Shown: piece after piece, positions 1 through 5,517 of the stretch
Layout of the letters: each line of letters begins with the position of its first letter
Position numbering within the stretch: the first letter of the stretch is position 1
DNA from: Chloroflexota bacterium
Lineage (GTDB): Bacteria; Chloroflexota; Dehalococcoidia; SM23-28-2; RBG-16-64-32
Length of the DNA stretch: 17,332 nucleotides
Reading direction: 5' to 3'
NCBI GenBank assembly: GCA_022564695.1
Contig: JADFKX010000023.1
Span: forward strand, 1-17,332
Translations under genes and position numbers: made by a program
The notes under the pieces: generated by a model
Told to the model about the DNA's origin: nothing
Database searches by the model: none
Seen by the model: only the letters and a program-made list of their open reading frames with translations

Positions 1-309
1 GAAGGGGCGCATGTCCGGCAGCGAGCCCTTGAGATTGAGGACGAGGGTGTAGTCGACGTGATCGCCCGTCGCGGCGTCTTTGATGCAGATGTCGAAGTCG
101 TCGGGGTAGTCCTCGCCCGGCAGGACGACGCCGAAGGGGATGACGTCCTTAGTAACGCTGATGGGATCGCCGGGGCTGAGGGCCTGGATGACCATGGAGC
201 CGGTGCCGACGATTAGAAGCACGACGGCCAGCAATCCGGCCAGCAGCAGAGCCGCGCCGCTAGCGCCTCTGCGCAGCGATCCTCCCTGCCTGTCACCCCA
301 CATTTTCAT
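1..309 (-). CDS. Membrane-anchored or exported surface protein, TasA/SipW-substrate-like, 3' end cut by window
   Basis: The frame is open from an ATG at 309 to the window edge, giving 103 residues; the C-terminus lies outside. The N-terminus has basic residues, then a hydrophobic stretch at about residues 16-36 (GAALLLAGLLAVVLLIVGTG). After it comes a segment containing FGVVLPGEDYPDDFDICI and VDYTLVLNLKG, a beta-rich pattern resembling the exported TasA/camelysin-like proteins that follow SipW-type signals. A second in-frame ATG lies two codons later. The start follows the stop of the upstream gene by three bases, and a GGAGG inside that gene's last codons can serve as ribosome-binding site, so the two are probably translated together. 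The family assignment is inference; export and truncation are seen directly. Confidence 0.7.
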   Translation of the reverse strand, partial: MKMWGDRQGGSLRRGASGAALLLAGLLAVVLLIVGTGSMVIQALSPGDPISVTKDVIPFGVVLPGEDYPDDFDICIKDAATGDHVDYTLVLNLKGSLPDMRPF

Positions 310-312
310 CCG

Positions 313-1314
313 TTATGGCCCTCCATCCGGGGTGGGTGTGGGCGTGGGCGCCGGCGTGGGTGTCGGTGTCGGCGCTGGCGTGGGTGCAGGCGTGGGTGTT
401 GGTGTAGGTGTAGGCGCGGGTGTGGGCGCGGGAGTCGGCGCGGGGGTTGGGGTAGTGGTAGGTGCGGGTGCGGCCTCGGGCGTGGGCGCAGGCGTAGGCT
501 CGGTCGCCGGTGCGGCCTCGGGCGCCAGCGTAGGGGTGGGTGTGGGTGTGGGGCAGTCGTCGCCGGCGCCGGTCACCGTCACGGTTATGGGGTCGGTGGA
601 TGAGCTCGCCTGGGTATCGTTGGGGCCGAAGGTCCACTTGACGTTGGCGCCGGAGTTCTGCTCGTAGATGCCGCAGCTGGTGTACTCCTGCCTGCCGGAT
701 GGGTTCAGCTTGGTGGAGAGCTGTATGGTCAGGGAGGCGCTCTCCCCCGGGAGCAGCGGCGTGTCGGTGCCGCTGCACTCGCCGAAGCCATCCACGGTGG
801 TCTGGGTGACGCACCAGGTGATGCGCACCTGCGTCTCGAAGGAGTCCTTCCCTGAGTTGCCGCGGGTGTGGTTGACGATGAAGACGTCCACGGGGAGGCC
901 GTCCAGGGGCACGCCGTCAAGCTCCGCGCCGAAGCGGTCAACCACCACCACCTGTTCCATGGGGACGCCGGTGGTGTTGGTGACGGTGATGGTGAAGAGC
1001 CAGGTCTGCGCGGTGCCGACCGGCACGGGGTCCGGGCCCTCCCGCAGCTTCTGGATGAGGGGCGGATGCACGATGTGGGCCTCCAGGTTCACGATCTGGG
1101 CCGTGAACGCCATCAGCGCGGGCACGGTGATCAGAATCCCCAAGGTGACCGTGACGAGCCCGGCGACGAGAACGGCCTTTGAGGGCCATGGCACCCGCCG
1201 GCGAAGCGCTCGAACGTCGAATCTTGGTGGAGGCAGGCGCGCATCGTCGCCCGTTGAGCGGCGTGTCGGCCGCTGCGGGCCGCGGTCTTCACCGGATAGG
1301 ATAGGCCGCGTCAT
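313..1314 (-). CDS. Surface protein: membrane segment, beta-sandwich domain, long Thr/Pro/Ala-rich tail
   Basis: A protein of 333 residues from the ATG at 1314, which has GGGAG about eight bases upstream. The frame also allows a GTG at 1338, but its ribosome-binding site is poorer. Residues about 1-42 are charged and Arg-rich. A hydrophobic segment follows at about 46-67 (VLVAGLVTVTLGILITVPAL), then FTAQIVNLEAHIV, which recalls the sequence after SipW-type signals. A DUF11-like beta domain with FTITVTNTTGVPMEQVVVVD spans about 80-240. The last ~85 residues are TPTPAP repeats with no cell-wall sorting motif. It is first gene of a pair with the truncated downstream gene. It is probably held in the membrane by its N-terminus or released after cleavage, with the tail acting as a spacer. 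Exact function unknown. Confidence 0.75.
   Translation of the reverse strand: MTRPILSGEDRGPQRPTRRSTGDDARLPPPRFDVRALRRRVPWPSKAVLVAGLVTVTLGILITVPALMAFTAQIVNLEAHIVHPPLIQKLREGPDPVPVGTAQTWLFTITVTNTTGVPMEQVVVVDRFGAELDGVPLDGLPVDVFIVNHTRGNSGKDSFETQVRITWCVTQTTVDGFGECSGTDTPLLPGESASLTIQLSTKLNPSGRQEYTSCGIYEQNSGANVKWTFGPNDTQASSSTDPITVTVTGAGDDCPTPTPTPTLAPEAAPATEPTPAPTPEAAPAPTTTPTPAPTPAPTPAPTPTPTPTPAPTPAPTPTPTPAPTPTPTPDGGP
320..556. repeat. Low-complexity GTGGGYGYGGGCG-type tract encoding the TPTPAP tail
   Basis: On the plus strand this is a degenerate six-base repeat of the kind GGYGTG/GGCGCG. On the minus strand it encodes the Thr-Pro-Ala-Pro tail of the surface protein. Such tracts change length easily by slippage and are also collapse points in assemblies. 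Long antisense frames reading GVGVGV arise from it and are not genes. Confidence 0.8.
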
Positions 1315-1445
1315 ATCATGCGGCTCCCATCCGTTCACGAGTCGTGCTAGCGACCACTTACGCTGCTCACTTTTCTCTACCTACCTGCCGTCTCTACTTT
1401 CGTTCTTGCCCCGCATGGCCGGGAGACACTTTAGGGCCGGCCCCA

Positions 1446-1474
1446 TTGCCGTGGAACCGACCCTGTTTTATAAT
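1446..1474 (+). promoter_or_regulatory. Plus-strand promoter, TTGCCG-17-TATAAT
   Basis: A -35 TTGCCG at 1446-1451 and a perfect -10 TATAAT at 1469-1474 are separated by 17 bases; expected start about 1481. No protein gene follows closely. A terminator-like hairpin lies about 40 bases after the start, so the product may be a short RNA. The same AT-rich patch reads on the minus strand as TTACCA-16-TTTAAT, a weaker candidate for the surface-protein pair. Confidence 0.5.
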
Positions 1475-1480
1475 TAAACA

Positions 1481-1554
1481 TGGCAAAGGGCTCTGGTAAT
1501 GCGGCGTCTTCTTGCCTGCCCCGTGTGGTTGCGGCCGTGCGGGGCTCTCTCTTT
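1481..1554 (+). ncRNA. Candidate short transcript (~75 nt) between promoter and terminator
   Basis: It is bounded on the left by the TTGCCG-17-TATAAT promoter and on the right by a GC-rich hairpin with a pyrimidine tail. I recognise no RNA family. A 65-codon open frame starting near 1499 lacks a good ribosome-binding site and has an unconvincing composition. The call rests only on the spacing of promoter and terminator. Confidence 0.3.
1518..1554 (+). terminator. Intrinsic-terminator-like hairpin
   Basis: GCCCCG at 1518-1523 pairs with CGGGGC at 1540-1545 around a 16-base loop, followed by TCTCTCTTT. The stem is short and the loop large, so strength is uncertain. The T-rich tail fits plus-strand termination. 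Confidence 0.4.
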
Positions 1555-1603
1555 AGATTGCTTAAGCTCTAGCTACCACTCTTTCTCATCCCCCCATCAA
1601 ACA

Positions 1604-1632
1604 ATAATCGGCGACGAGCCGTCGCCGATTAT
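1604..1632. promoter_or_regulatory. Perfect 13-bp inverted repeat with a 3-base loop
   Basis: ATAATCGGCGACG at 1604-1616 and its exact reverse complement at 1620-1632 flank AGC. On the minus strand the stem is followed by TGTTTGATG, a weak U-rich tail. It lies about 70 bases downstream of the minus-strand promoter at 1707-1735 and about 290 bases before the surface-protein start, so it could be a terminator or attenuator in that leader. It could instead be a protein-binding palindrome. Just before it on the minus strand, CCGAGAT and ATCTCGG can form another 7-bp stem. Confidence 0.55.
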
Positions 1633-1706
1633 CCACACCCGAGATCCAGTACCCCCGCCACCCATCTCGGCTTGCGGCTCACACAACATAACGTGAGCGC
1701 CATCCC

Positions 1707-1735
1707 TTTCTAGCACAGCCCCATTGGCATGTCAA
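1707..1735 (-). promoter_or_regulatory. Minus-strand promoter, TTGACA-17-TAGAAA with extended -10
   Basis: Read on the minus strand, a consensus -35 TTGACA (1735-1730) is 17 bases from TAGAAA (1712-1707), which is preceded by TGC, an extended -10. Expected start about 1700. The only minus-strand protein genes downstream are the surface-protein pair, which would then have a leader of nearly 390 bases containing the 13-bp hairpin. The -35 box is part of a motif repeated 61 bases away. Confidence 0.55.
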
Positions 1736-1796
1736 GGCTTCCTGCTCGATATCCCAAAACCACCATCATATCTTACAGGCGCCATTGACATATCAA
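1721..1796. repeat. Two copies of TTGAYATGYCAATGG, 61 bp apart
   Basis: On the minus strand TTGACATGCCAATGG (1735-1721) recurs as TTGATATGTCAATGG (1796-1782), and similarity continues weakly into the following GC bases. The second copy contains ATTGA-CATA-TCAAT, a perfect inverted repeat. Only the 1735 copy has a good -10 at the right distance. The pair may be a duplicated promoter or two sites for one regulator about six helical turns apart. Confidence 0.45.
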
Positions 1797-1852
1797 TGAT
1801 CATCCCTGCCCCTGATCGCCTTCTCCTGCGGCGCTGCGGCGCGCCGTTCCCC

Positions 1853-1893
1853 CTAAAAGGCGTGAGGCCCTCCGCCTAAGCGGATGGGCCTCA
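1853..1893 (-). terminator. Strong hairpin, terminator-like on the minus strand
   Basis: TGAGGCCC-TCCGC (1863-1875) pairs with GCGGA-T-GGGCCTCA (1880-1893) around the loop CTAA, 13 base pairs with one bulge. On the minus strand it is followed after a few bases by CCTTTTA. It lies 37 bases beyond the 3' end of the candidate structured RNA and could end that transcript. Confidence 0.4.
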
Positions 1894-1931
1894 TCGCCGC
1901 ACCCCAGCTAGGTTCACGTTATTGTAAAAGA

Positions 1932-2020
1932 GTGGGGGAGATGTGCACGCACCCCGAGTCCTTGCGGACACTTCACCAGCCCCGCAACCGGTGAACTAAG
2001 AGAAATCACATCTCCCCTAC
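1932..2020 (-). ncRNA. Candidate structured RNA with a three-way junction
   Basis: A closing stem of 14 pairs (1932-1945 with 2007-2020, one G-U) encloses two hairpins: TTCACC/GGTGAA (1972-1977 with 1990-1995) and GTCC/GGAC (1958-1961 with 1966-1969). On the minus strand the small hairpin is capped by GCAA, a GNRA tetraloop, and the closing stem is followed by TCTTTTA, which argues for the minus strand. I compared it by memory with tRNA, SRP RNA, 6S and common riboswitches and found no match. No minus-strand protein gene follows within about 600 bases, so a stand-alone RNA fits better than a riboswitch. Confidence 0.45.
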
Positions 2021-2098
2021 ATAACAGAACAAGTCAGATAGCGCTTCTATTACGGTCGTTCACCAGACGTTAACCTTTGGGCCACACTCGTCACTCTA

Positions 2099-2128
2099 TT
2101 GGCCCACCGCCGCCCGAATGGCTATACT
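2099..2128 (+). promoter_or_regulatory. Promoter for the enoyl-CoA hydratase gene
   Basis: TTGGCC at 2099-2104 and TATACT at 2123-2128, 18 bases apart; expected start about 2135. The -10 is the same hexamer as at the purA promoter. This placement puts the ATG at 2118 upstream of the transcript start and supports translation from the GTG at 2184. Confidence 0.45.
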
Positions 2129-2183
2129 ACCCCCGCGTACATTTGACGTTCAGCCTGTAGCCTGCCCGCCGAAGGAGGAGACC

Positions 2184-2969
2184 GTGTCCGGCTTCGAGAA
2201 CATCATCTACGAGAAGAAGGGCCACCTGGCCTACATCACGCTTAACCGCGAGGAGCGCCGCAACGCCATCGACCCGGCGACCTCGCAGGAGCTTTACGAC
2301 GCCTTCAACGACTTCAAGGAGGACGATGAGCTGTGGGTGGCGGTGCTGACCGGCGCCGGCGAGGTGGCGTTCTCCGCCGGGGCTGACCTGGTGGCGATGG
2401 CGAAGGCGTTCGCCGGCGGGCAGGGGATGCGATTCGATGTGCCGTTTGGGGGGATCACCCGCGACTTCGAGTGCTGGAAGCCGATGATCGCCGCTATCAA
2501 CGGCTACTGCCTGGCCGGGGGGATGGAGCTGGCGCTCTCCTGCGACATCCGCATCGCGGCGGAGCACGCGACGTTCGGGCTGCCGGAGCCGAAGCGGGCG
2601 ATCATTCCGGCGGCGACGGGCACCCAGCGTCTTCCACGCGCTATCCCGCTGGCGTACGCGATGGAGCTGCTTCTCACGGGCGAGCGGTTCGACTCAGACT
2701 GGGCTCTCCGTGCGGGTCTGGTGTCCCGCGTCGTCCCCGCGGATCAACTCATGGCGACGGTGGAGGAGGTGGCGGGCAAGATACTGGAGAACGGACCGCT
2801 GGCGGTGCGCGCCATCAAGCAGGCGGCGCTTCAGGGGCGTGACATGAAGATGGAGGAGGGGCTGAAGCTGGAGTCGCAGATGATGGCGACGGTGATTCGG
2901 AGCGAGGACGCCCGCGAGGGGCCAACGGCGTTCGCGCAGAAGCGGAAGCCGGAGTACAAGGGGCGGTAG
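2184..2969 (+). CDS. Enoyl-CoA hydratase/isomerase (crotonase family)
   Basis: A protein of 261 residues that hydrates a trans-2-enoyl-CoA, or carries out a related crotonase reaction, in acyl-CoA breakdown in the cytoplasm. The oxyanion-hole segment AFSAGADL is at residues 62-69 and AGGMELALSCD at 111-121. The two glutamates usual for hydratases are present, Glu115 and Glu135 (FGLPEPKRAI), 20 residues apart as in rat mitochondrial hydratase; IPAATGTQRL follows. I chose GTG 2184 because AAGGAGG lies five bases upstream and the protein then begins at the normal family position. The in-frame ATG at 2118 would add 22 unrelated residues. Monocistronic and convergent with an acyl-CoA dehydrogenase, which suggests a shared role in fatty or branched acyl-CoA use. 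Substrate chain length cannot be read. Confidence 0.92.
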   Translation: MSGFENIIYEKKGHLAYITLNREERRNAIDPATSQELYDAFNDFKEDDELWVAVLTGAGEVAFSAGADLVAMAKAFAGGQGMRFDVPFGGITRDFECWKPMIAAINGYCLAGGMELALSCDIRIAAEHATFGLPEPKRAIIPAATGTQRLPRAIPLAYAMELLLTGERFDSDWALRAGLVSRVVPADQLMATVEEVAGKILENGPLAVRAIKQAALQGRDMKMEEGLKLESQMMATVIRSEDAREGPTAFAQKRKPEYKGR

Positions 2970-2993
2970 AAGGCGAAGTCATCGCCACCCCTC

Positions 2994-3013
2994 GGGCGAC
3001 CTGAAGGTCGCCC
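2994..3013. terminator. Palindrome between convergent genes, REP-like
   Basis: GGGCGACC and GGTCGCCC flank a TGAA loop, a perfect 8-bp stem directly abutting the stop codon of the minus-strand dehydrogenase and 24 bases past the hydratase stop. There is no T-run, so it may block transcripts from both sides weakly or be a dispersed palindromic repeat. A related GCC-TGAA-GGC core follows the SelW-like gene near 8987-8995. A smaller inverted repeat GGCGA/TCGCC lies just upstream. Confidence 0.5.
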
Positions 3014-4753
3014 CTACACGGCCGCCAGCGCCGCCGGCTCCAGCGGCTCGTAGCGGGTGACGGGGCCGAACAGCTCCAAGACGGAACGGTCTCCCGAGAT
3101 GCCACGCAGCCGGCGCTCCGCCAGATGCTCGCGGACGAACAGCTGGGCGACCGCCGCCTTTCGGGCGGAGCCGTCGTTGGCCAGCTCAGCCGCCGCCGCC
3201 TCGGTGAGCAGCGCCGCCTGGATGAGATCGGCGAGGAGGCCGGTCAGGCGGCGGGCGTGCAGGAGCTGCAGGTCGTTGGGGAGGGAGGCGATCACGCCCA
3301 GCGCCTCGACAGCCTCGGCGCGGGCGCCCTCGACGGCGCCGCGGACGGAGGCCAGGGCCGGGTGATCGGCGTTAGCCAGCGCCTCGTCGACGCGACCCAG
3401 GAGGGCGTCGTGGGCGTGCTCTTTGGCGATAGCGCGGAGGACGTCCAGGGAGATGATGTTCTCCGTGCCCTCCCAGATGGTGTGGCACTGGGCGTCGCGG
3501 AACTGTCTTGCCAGGGGCCAGCTCTCGATGTAGCCGTTGCCGCCGAGCACCTCCAGCCCCTGGCTGGCGATCTCCAGGCCGCGGCGGGCGGCGCGGAACT
3601 TGGCGAGGGGCACCATGATGCGGTACAGCCGCCGCGCCTCCTCGTCGCCGGAGCGCCCGGCGAGAGACGCGGTCTCGAACACGACGGCGGCAGCGGCCTC
3701 GACCTCCACGGCCATCTGGAGGAGCGTCTCCTGGACCAGGGGCAGCTCGTCCAACCGTTGCCCGAAGGCCTGACGATGCGCGGCGTAGATCGCCGCTTCC
3801 AGGAAGCAGCGGCGGGCGATCCCCAGCCCCATGGCCGCCACACCCAGACGCGAGCCGTTGACCATGCTCATCATCCGGTTCAGACCCCGCGACTCCGATG
3901 AGTCAGTTTTGGGGTTGCTAAGGATGTAGGCCTCGGCATCGACGAAATCGACCTCGGCGGTGGGCACGGAGCGGGTGCCCAGCTTGTCTTTGATGCGTTT
4001 GATATGGATGCCGTTGGGGGAGCCGTCGGCGCGGGTGACGGGGACGACGAAGAGGGCGAGGCCGCGCAGTCCGGGATCGGCGCCTTCGGGCCGGGCGAGG
4101 GTGGCGATCGCCTTGGCGTCCACGTTGGAGCAGAACCACTTGGAGCCGTTGAGCAGCCAGGTGCGCTCGTCCACCTGTTTCGCCGTCGTATCCGTGGTGG
4201 CGAGATCGGAGCCGCCGCGTATCTCGGTCATGAACATGGCGCCGTCCCAGCTGTCATCGAAGGATGGCGCCATCAGATGGGCCATCAGCTCCTCGCGGAT
4301 GCCGGATGGCGCGTGGCGGTCGACGAGGGCGACGACGCCGTCGGTCATGCCGGTGGCGCAGACCATGCCGGTGTCTGACTGGCTAAGGAGGTAGGTGAAG
4401 GCGCTTCTCAGGACGGATGGCACCTCCTTGCCAGCCGCCTCCAGGGCGTGGGGGCCTTCCTCCCATATGTAGCGCTTAGTATCGATGGTGCTGGCGTTGT
4501 GAACCACTCGATTCGTCTCGTTGCCCCAGGCGTCGTAGCGCTCAAGCTGCGGCGGGTTGCGGTCGCTCACCTCGGCGTTGGCGGCGATGGGCCCGCCGCA
4601 TATCTCGCCCCAGTGCTGCAGCCGCTCCTCGGCCCAGCCGCGGTCGCCGGGCGACAGGTAGCGGTCCATCAGTGCTTTCAGGTTGGGGTCGACCTGGTAC
4701 CAGTTGAGGCCGATGGCGGACTCCAGTTTGGAGTAATCGATAGGTTCAGTCAT
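3014..4753 (-). CDS. Acyl-CoA dehydrogenase, AidB-type
   Basis: A flavoprotein of 579 residues expected to oxidise an acyl-CoA to the enoyl-CoA with FAD, passing electrons to an electron-transfer flavoprotein. It is longer than the usual ~380 residues because, as in E. coli AidB, it has an N-terminal extra region (1-~165) and a C-terminal helical extension. Seen motifs: MTEIRGGSDL (175-184) and GSKWFCSN (about 203-210) of the FAD/substrate domain; IKRIKDKLGTRSVPTAEVDF (251-270); an AHRQAFGQRL signature (about 325-334); and IWEGTENIISLDVLRA (426-441), where Glu428 matches the catalytic base. Some AidB relatives bind DNA and act in alkylation damage. Nothing here decides between that and catabolism, although the adjacent hydratase favours acyl-CoA breakdown. 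ATG start with GAGG seven bases upstream. Confidence 0.9.
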   Translation of the reverse strand: MTEPIDYSKLESAIGLNWYQVDPNLKALMDRYLSPGDRGWAEERLQHWGEICGGPIAANAEVSDRNPPQLERYDAWGNETNRVVHNASTIDTKRYIWEEGPHALEAAGKEVPSVLRSAFTYLLSQSDTGMVCATGMTDGVVALVDRHAPSGIREELMAHLMAPSFDDSWDGAMFMTEIRGGSDLATTDTTAKQVDERTWLLNGSKWFCSNVDAKAIATLARPEGADPGLRGLALFVVPVTRADGSPNGIHIKRIKDKLGTRSVPTAEVDFVDAEAYILSNPKTDSSESRGLNRMMSMVNGSRLGVAAMGLGIARRCFLEAAIYAAHRQAFGQRLDELPLVQETLLQMAVEVEAAAAVVFETASLAGRSGDEEARRLYRIMVPLAKFRAARRGLEIASQGLEVLGGNGYIESWPLARQFRDAQCHTIWEGTENIISLDVLRAIAKEHAHDALLGRVDEALANADHPALASVRGAVEGARAEAVEALGVIASLPNDLQLLHARRLTGLLADLIQAALLTEAAAAELANDGSARKAAVAQLFVREHLAERRLRGISGDRSVLELFGPVTRYEPLEPAALAAV

Positions 4754-4949
4754 GGCGTCGCCTCACAAGCTATAGCTGATGGCCTTGCTAGGGTATCAGG
4801 CAGGACAGAAGTTGGCAAAGGCGGGCGACCCGGCGGGGGATCGATGCTACACGTCCGGGGGCCCATCTAAGGCCTGACCCGCCAACCCCGGCCGGCGTGG
4901 CCATGGTTGACGCGACCAGCCCGGCGCGTGATCTGATAGGTGTCAGCTA
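4754..4949. other. Intergenic, no gene seen
   Basis: 196 bases between two minus-strand genes. It must hold the 3' end of the peptidase operon and the dehydrogenase promoter. A TTGCCA with a poor -10 (TACCCT) near 4788-4816 on the minus strand is the best candidate, but it is weak. No terminator with a T-run is seen. Confidence 0.4.
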
Positions 4950-5489
4950 CTACTCGATTGTGAAGGTTAGGGTATTAGAAGTGTTCCGGCCCTTCTCAGC
5001 GCCGATGTCCTCTTGCACTATCTCCCCGCTGGTTTCGTCGAGAACGGATGGCCCCGACAGGGTATTCTCGTAAACAACCGTAACTTCGTATTCGCCTTTC
5101 TCGTCGAGGAAATATAGCTCGGCGATGTCCTCCGTGCGCTCGATGCTTTTCCCTGGTTCGAGCCCTTGAAAATCATCGGGCCCCGGCGGACCAATTTTCA
5201 GATCGCTACGGAACATCGCCTCTTCTCCGGAGGGCGTCTTGATCCGCATCGTGACCTCCCGGAAAGGAGCGGGGGCCTCCTTATCGTTGACAGCCAGCCT
5301 TGCATTCACGGTCTGGGGTTCGGAGGAGACGTTTTTCAATATGATGTCGATGGGAATGGGTTCTTCCATGGCAAACTGGTCTTTGGGCATCGAAATCGAA
5401 GCGCCGAGGGCGTTGGCGCCGCCGCCGCAACTTGCGCCGAAGAGGGCCATCGCGAATGTGGGTAACAACAAGGTTAGTCTCCAGCTCAC
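4950..5489 (-). CDS. Exported beta-rich protein, possible lipoprotein, BsuPI- or M35-prodomain-like
   Basis: A protein of 179 residues from the GTG at 5489, which has GAGGAAGGG nine bases upstream. A longer frame reaches a TTG at 5531 inside the previous gene, with no ribosome-binding site. Residues 4-20 are hydrophobic (RLTLLLPTFAMALFGAS) and end at Cys21; the -3 residue is Gly, so the lipobox is non-standard. The rest alternates beta strands: an N-terminal strand pair, IPIDIILKNVSSEPQTVNA, and LEPGKSIERTEDIAELYFL followed by GEYEVTVVYEN. This order recalls the Ig-like BsuPI proteinase-inhibitor family and the beta domain before M35 metallopeptidases. It lies 28 bases after a metallopeptidase-like gene in one operon, so a role as its inhibitor, partner or chaperone is possible but unproven. 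Confidence 0.7.
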   Translation of the reverse strand: MSWRLTLLLPTFAMALFGASCGGGANALGASISMPKDQFAMEEPIPIDIILKNVSSEPQTVNARLAVNDKEAPAPFREVTMRIKTPSGEEAMFRSDLKIGPPGPDDFQGLEPGKSIERTEDIAELYFLDEKGEYEVTVVYENTLSGPSVLDETSGEIVQEDIGAEKGRNTSNTLTFTIE

Positions 5490-5517
5490 TGAGTTGATCC
5501 CTTCCTCTACGAGCCTG

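Noticed and set aside
320..556. CRISPR-like or other regular array
   Set aside because: The units are short, degenerate and in coding phase with Thr-Pro-Ala-Pro; there are no spacers.
140..667. Plus-strand frame with GVGVGAG repeats
   Set aside because: It is the antisense of the TPTPAP tail; it has no ribosome-binding site or recognisable domain, and the minus-strand frame has a membrane segment and a beta domain.
1499..1696. 65-codon plus-strand frame in the gene-free region
   Set aside because: It has no ribosome-binding site, runs through a terminator-like hairpin and a perfect inverted repeat, and its Ser/Pro-rich composition is not protein-like.
1932..2020. tRNA, TPP, SAM, cobalamin or SRP RNA identity for the structured region
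   Set aside because: The conserved cores of these families, as I remember them, are absent, and the 14-bp closing stem does not fit a tRNA acceptor stem.
2118..2183. Upstream ATG of the enoyl-CoA hydratase frame
   Set aside because: It overlaps the promoter, has no ribosome-binding site, and adds 22 residues absent from the family; GTG 2184 has AAGGAGG five bases away.
3125..3901. Long plus-strand frame inside the acyl-CoA dehydrogenase gene
   Set aside because: It is a high-GC antisense shadow; the minus-strand protein carries all family motifs.
5148..5165. CTGGTTCGAGCC, similar to a tRNA T-arm
   Set aside because: No acceptor, D or anticodon stems surround it, and it lies within the coding sequence for GLEPGKS.
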